From NCBI GenBank assembly GCA_017626895.1, contig JAGAHV010000274.1, forward strand, positions 1 to 15,502: a DNA stretch of 15,502 bases, read 5' to 3'. Below are positions 14,577-15,502 of this stretch, piece by piece. The DNA comes from Ventricola sp017626895 (GTDB taxonomy: Bacteria > Bacillota > Clostridia > Christensenellales > Aristaeellaceae). Position 1 is the stretch's first letter. Each line of letters starts with the position of its first letter. The notes beneath the pieces were generated by a model. It saw nothing but the letters and a program-made list of their open reading frames with translations, did no database searches and was not told the origin of the DNA. The translations under genes were made by a program, and so were the position numbers.

Positions 14577-14604
14577 TCCTCTCCAGACAGTGTGTCCTGT
14601 CTAT
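14577..14604. repeat. 28-bp direct repeat, copy A
   Basis: This copy matches copy B at 14664-14691 in 27 of 28 bases; the single difference is G versus C at the 16th base. Read on the minus strand its 3' end GGAGAGGA is part of the ribosome binding site of the 117-residue protein gene. It contains a short imperfect palindrome (AGACAG...CTGTCT). Confidence 0.9.
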
Positions 14605-14631
14605 TGGCCTCCCGCTTTTTCTGCTCCCAAC

Positions 14632-14660
14632 CAAAACAAACGGACGCCCTGCGTCCGGCC
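14632..14660 (-). terminator. Rho-independent terminator after the endolysin gene
   Basis: On the minus strand a perfect 7-bp stem CGGACGC/GCGTCCG (14657-14651 with 14647-14641) closes a three-base loop and is followed by TTTGTTTTGG. It lies about 40 bases past the TGA that ends the endolysin frame (14698-14700). It is framed by the two 28-bp repeats. Confidence 0.75.
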
Positions 14661-14663
14661 CAG

Positions 14664-14691
14664 TCCTCTCCAGACAGTCTGTCCTGTCTAT
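14664..14691. repeat. 28-bp direct repeat, copy B
   Basis: This is the second copy of the repeat at 14577-14604, offset by 87 bases and located just after the endolysin frame. No open frame starts after it on the minus strand, only the terminator hairpin. Its core ACAGTCTGTC (14674-14683) recurs at 15484-15493, upstream of the endolysin. Confidence 0.9.
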
Positions 14692-14697
14692 AGCTGC

Positions 14698-15000
14698 TCA
14701 GTCATCCGCAATTCTCCAGCGGCCCATTATGGTCACGATCTGACCATCCGCCGAAATGAGCGTTGTCATGTTCTGTCCTTCTTCCGGCACAATCAACCCT
14801 TCCGCTCCCGTTTCGCTCCATTCGGTCTGTTTTCCCATTCCAGACCGCATCAGGTACTGACCCGACACATAACCGGTTCTGCCCTCATACACCACTTTGG
14901 GCCATTCACCGTCTTCAAGGATGGTCACCTGTGCCCCTTTCGGGATCTCCATCAGCACAGATCCATTTACCGGTTTTGCCCGAAGGCGGAGACCCGAGGT
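14698..15000 (-). pseudogene. Detached SH3 cell-wall-binding part of the endolysin, after an in-frame TAA
   Basis: Directly after the TAA at 15003-15001 the same frame reads TSGLRLRAKPVNGSVLMEIP, then KGAQVTILEDGEWPKVVYEG and RTGYVSGQYL. This is a clear bacterial SH3 domain, which would bind the peptidoglycan and target the enzyme. The first strand of the domain (MAVVAT) is encoded before the stop, so the stop falls inside the domain. A GTG at 14958 and an ATG two codons later are possible restarts, but no ribosome site precedes them. About 45 further residues without a recognised domain follow the SH3 part. It is probably not translated unless the stop is read through. Confidence 0.8.
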
Positions 15001-15459
15001 TTATGTTGCCACAACGGCCATGTCTCTGTCCAGAGCCGCTCCTGCTCCCGAGGCATTGCCTCCTCTTTCTTCCATTTTTCCCCCTTTCTCCGGTTCAATG
15101 AGCCGGTGCCGGGCCAGATACGCCCATTGTCCATTCAGCAGGTTTGTCTCCACAACACACCCTTTTGCGGATGAAGAATGAATGACAGTTGCCGGTCCGG
15201 TGACAAGGCCGACATGATGGACATCCGCTCCGCTGGCTTTAAAAGCCAGCATTCCGGGAATCGGATTGTTCAGGTTTTCCTGTCGGCTCACCAGATCCCG
15301 TGAACGCCACAGGGAGTTGGTACCTGCGATCTGATACTTTTTCTCCCCGCCCTGTGCTTTCCGAAGTATCGCCTTAATGAAATTGATGCAGTCGTAAGTG
15401 GAGTAAGGTGTGCCCATCATGCTCCGTCCGACTGCTATTGCCTCTGCTGCCCGAATCAT
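15001..15459 (-). CDS. NlpC/P60 family phage endolysin, truncated by an in-frame stop
   Basis: This is a 152-residue product with an NlpC/P60 (CHAP-like) cysteine peptidase domain. The catalytic Cys24 is in TYDCINFIKA, the catalytic His82 in DVHHVGLVTG, and a later His94 (VIHSSSAKG) fits the third position. Enzymes of this type cut peptide links of the cell wall and end the phage cycle together with the holin. The start ATG follows GGAGGTATAAGGC. After a Gly-rich linker the frame hits TAA at 15003-15001, then continues in the same frame with an SH3 domain to 14698, so the intact enzyme would have about 253 residues. The truncated protein keeps the catalytic domain but lacks wall binding. A GGGGG-AAAA-ATG inside the linker could be an internal start for the wall-binding part. 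Confidence 0.87.
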   Translation of the reverse strand: MIRAAEAIAVGRSMMGTPYSTYDCINFIKAILRKAQGGEKKYQIAGTNSLWRSRDLVSRQENLNNPIPGMLAFKASGADVHHVGLVTGPATVIHSSSAKGCVVETNLLNGQWAYLARHRLIEPEKGGKMEERGGNASGAGAALDRDMAVVAT

Positions 15460-15502
15460 GCCTTATACCTCCGGTCTTTTGATACAGTCTGTCTTTCTGA
15501 AG

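Noticed and set aside
15456..15502. Possible end of an upstream gene overlapping the endolysin start by four bases (ending DRRYKA)
   Set aside because: Only about 15 codons are visible and a second frame also ends nearby, so no choice can be supported.

Overview
The window looks like chromosomal DNA of a low-to-medium GC Gram-positive bacterium, most likely a Clostridia-type Bacillota. The main evidence is a very large secreted protein with an LPDTG sortase anchor, next to a PrsA-like lipoprotein foldase, with strong AGGAGG-type ribosome binding sites throughout. Every gene I can support is on the minus strand, so transcription runs from high to low coordinates.

Region A (about 15500-10830) is a phage late-gene segment. 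In transcription order it holds an NlpC/P60 endolysin, a terminator flanked by 28-bp direct repeats, a membrane/coiled-coil protein, a small membrane protein, an LLH-type holin, a ParB-domain protein, a small terminase and a large terminase. It ends at a textbook rho-independent terminator. No portal, capsid or tail genes follow the terminase. The endolysin is cut by an in-frame TAA inside its SH3 domain. Both facts suggest a decaying or truncated prophage, although the other end lies outside the window.

Region B (10740-3630) is a host surface module: a consensus -10 element, a lipoprotein of the SurA/PrsA peptidyl-prolyl isomerase family with an unusual helical insertion, and an 1808-residue LPXTG wall protein. 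The foldase probably helps this large substrate fold outside the membrane. The module ends near a perfect 14-bp inverted repeat.

Region C (3481-1) begins with a near-consensus promoter driving a YhcG/DUF1016 PD-(D/E)XK nuclease-like gene, which is visibly more AT-rich than its surroundings. After it comes a tightly overlapping cluster: a DUF1653 gene broken by an in-frame TAG, a GNAT acetyltransferase, a flavodoxin-like protein, a single-domain rhodanese and the N-terminal part of a flavodoxin-fold FMN reductase with a cysteine cluster. Start and stop codons overlap by 1-14 bases, so these genes are probably translationally coupled. The redox members suggest a role in flavin, thiol or sulfur chemistry, but that is inference.

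No tRNA, rRNA, CRISPR array, complete insertion sequence or plus-strand gene was found. The most notable points are the two internal nonsense codons, each with conserved domain sequence on both sides; the repeat-flanked terminator in the lysis region; the terminase that is not followed by head genes; and an alternating hydrophobic block in the giant surface protein.
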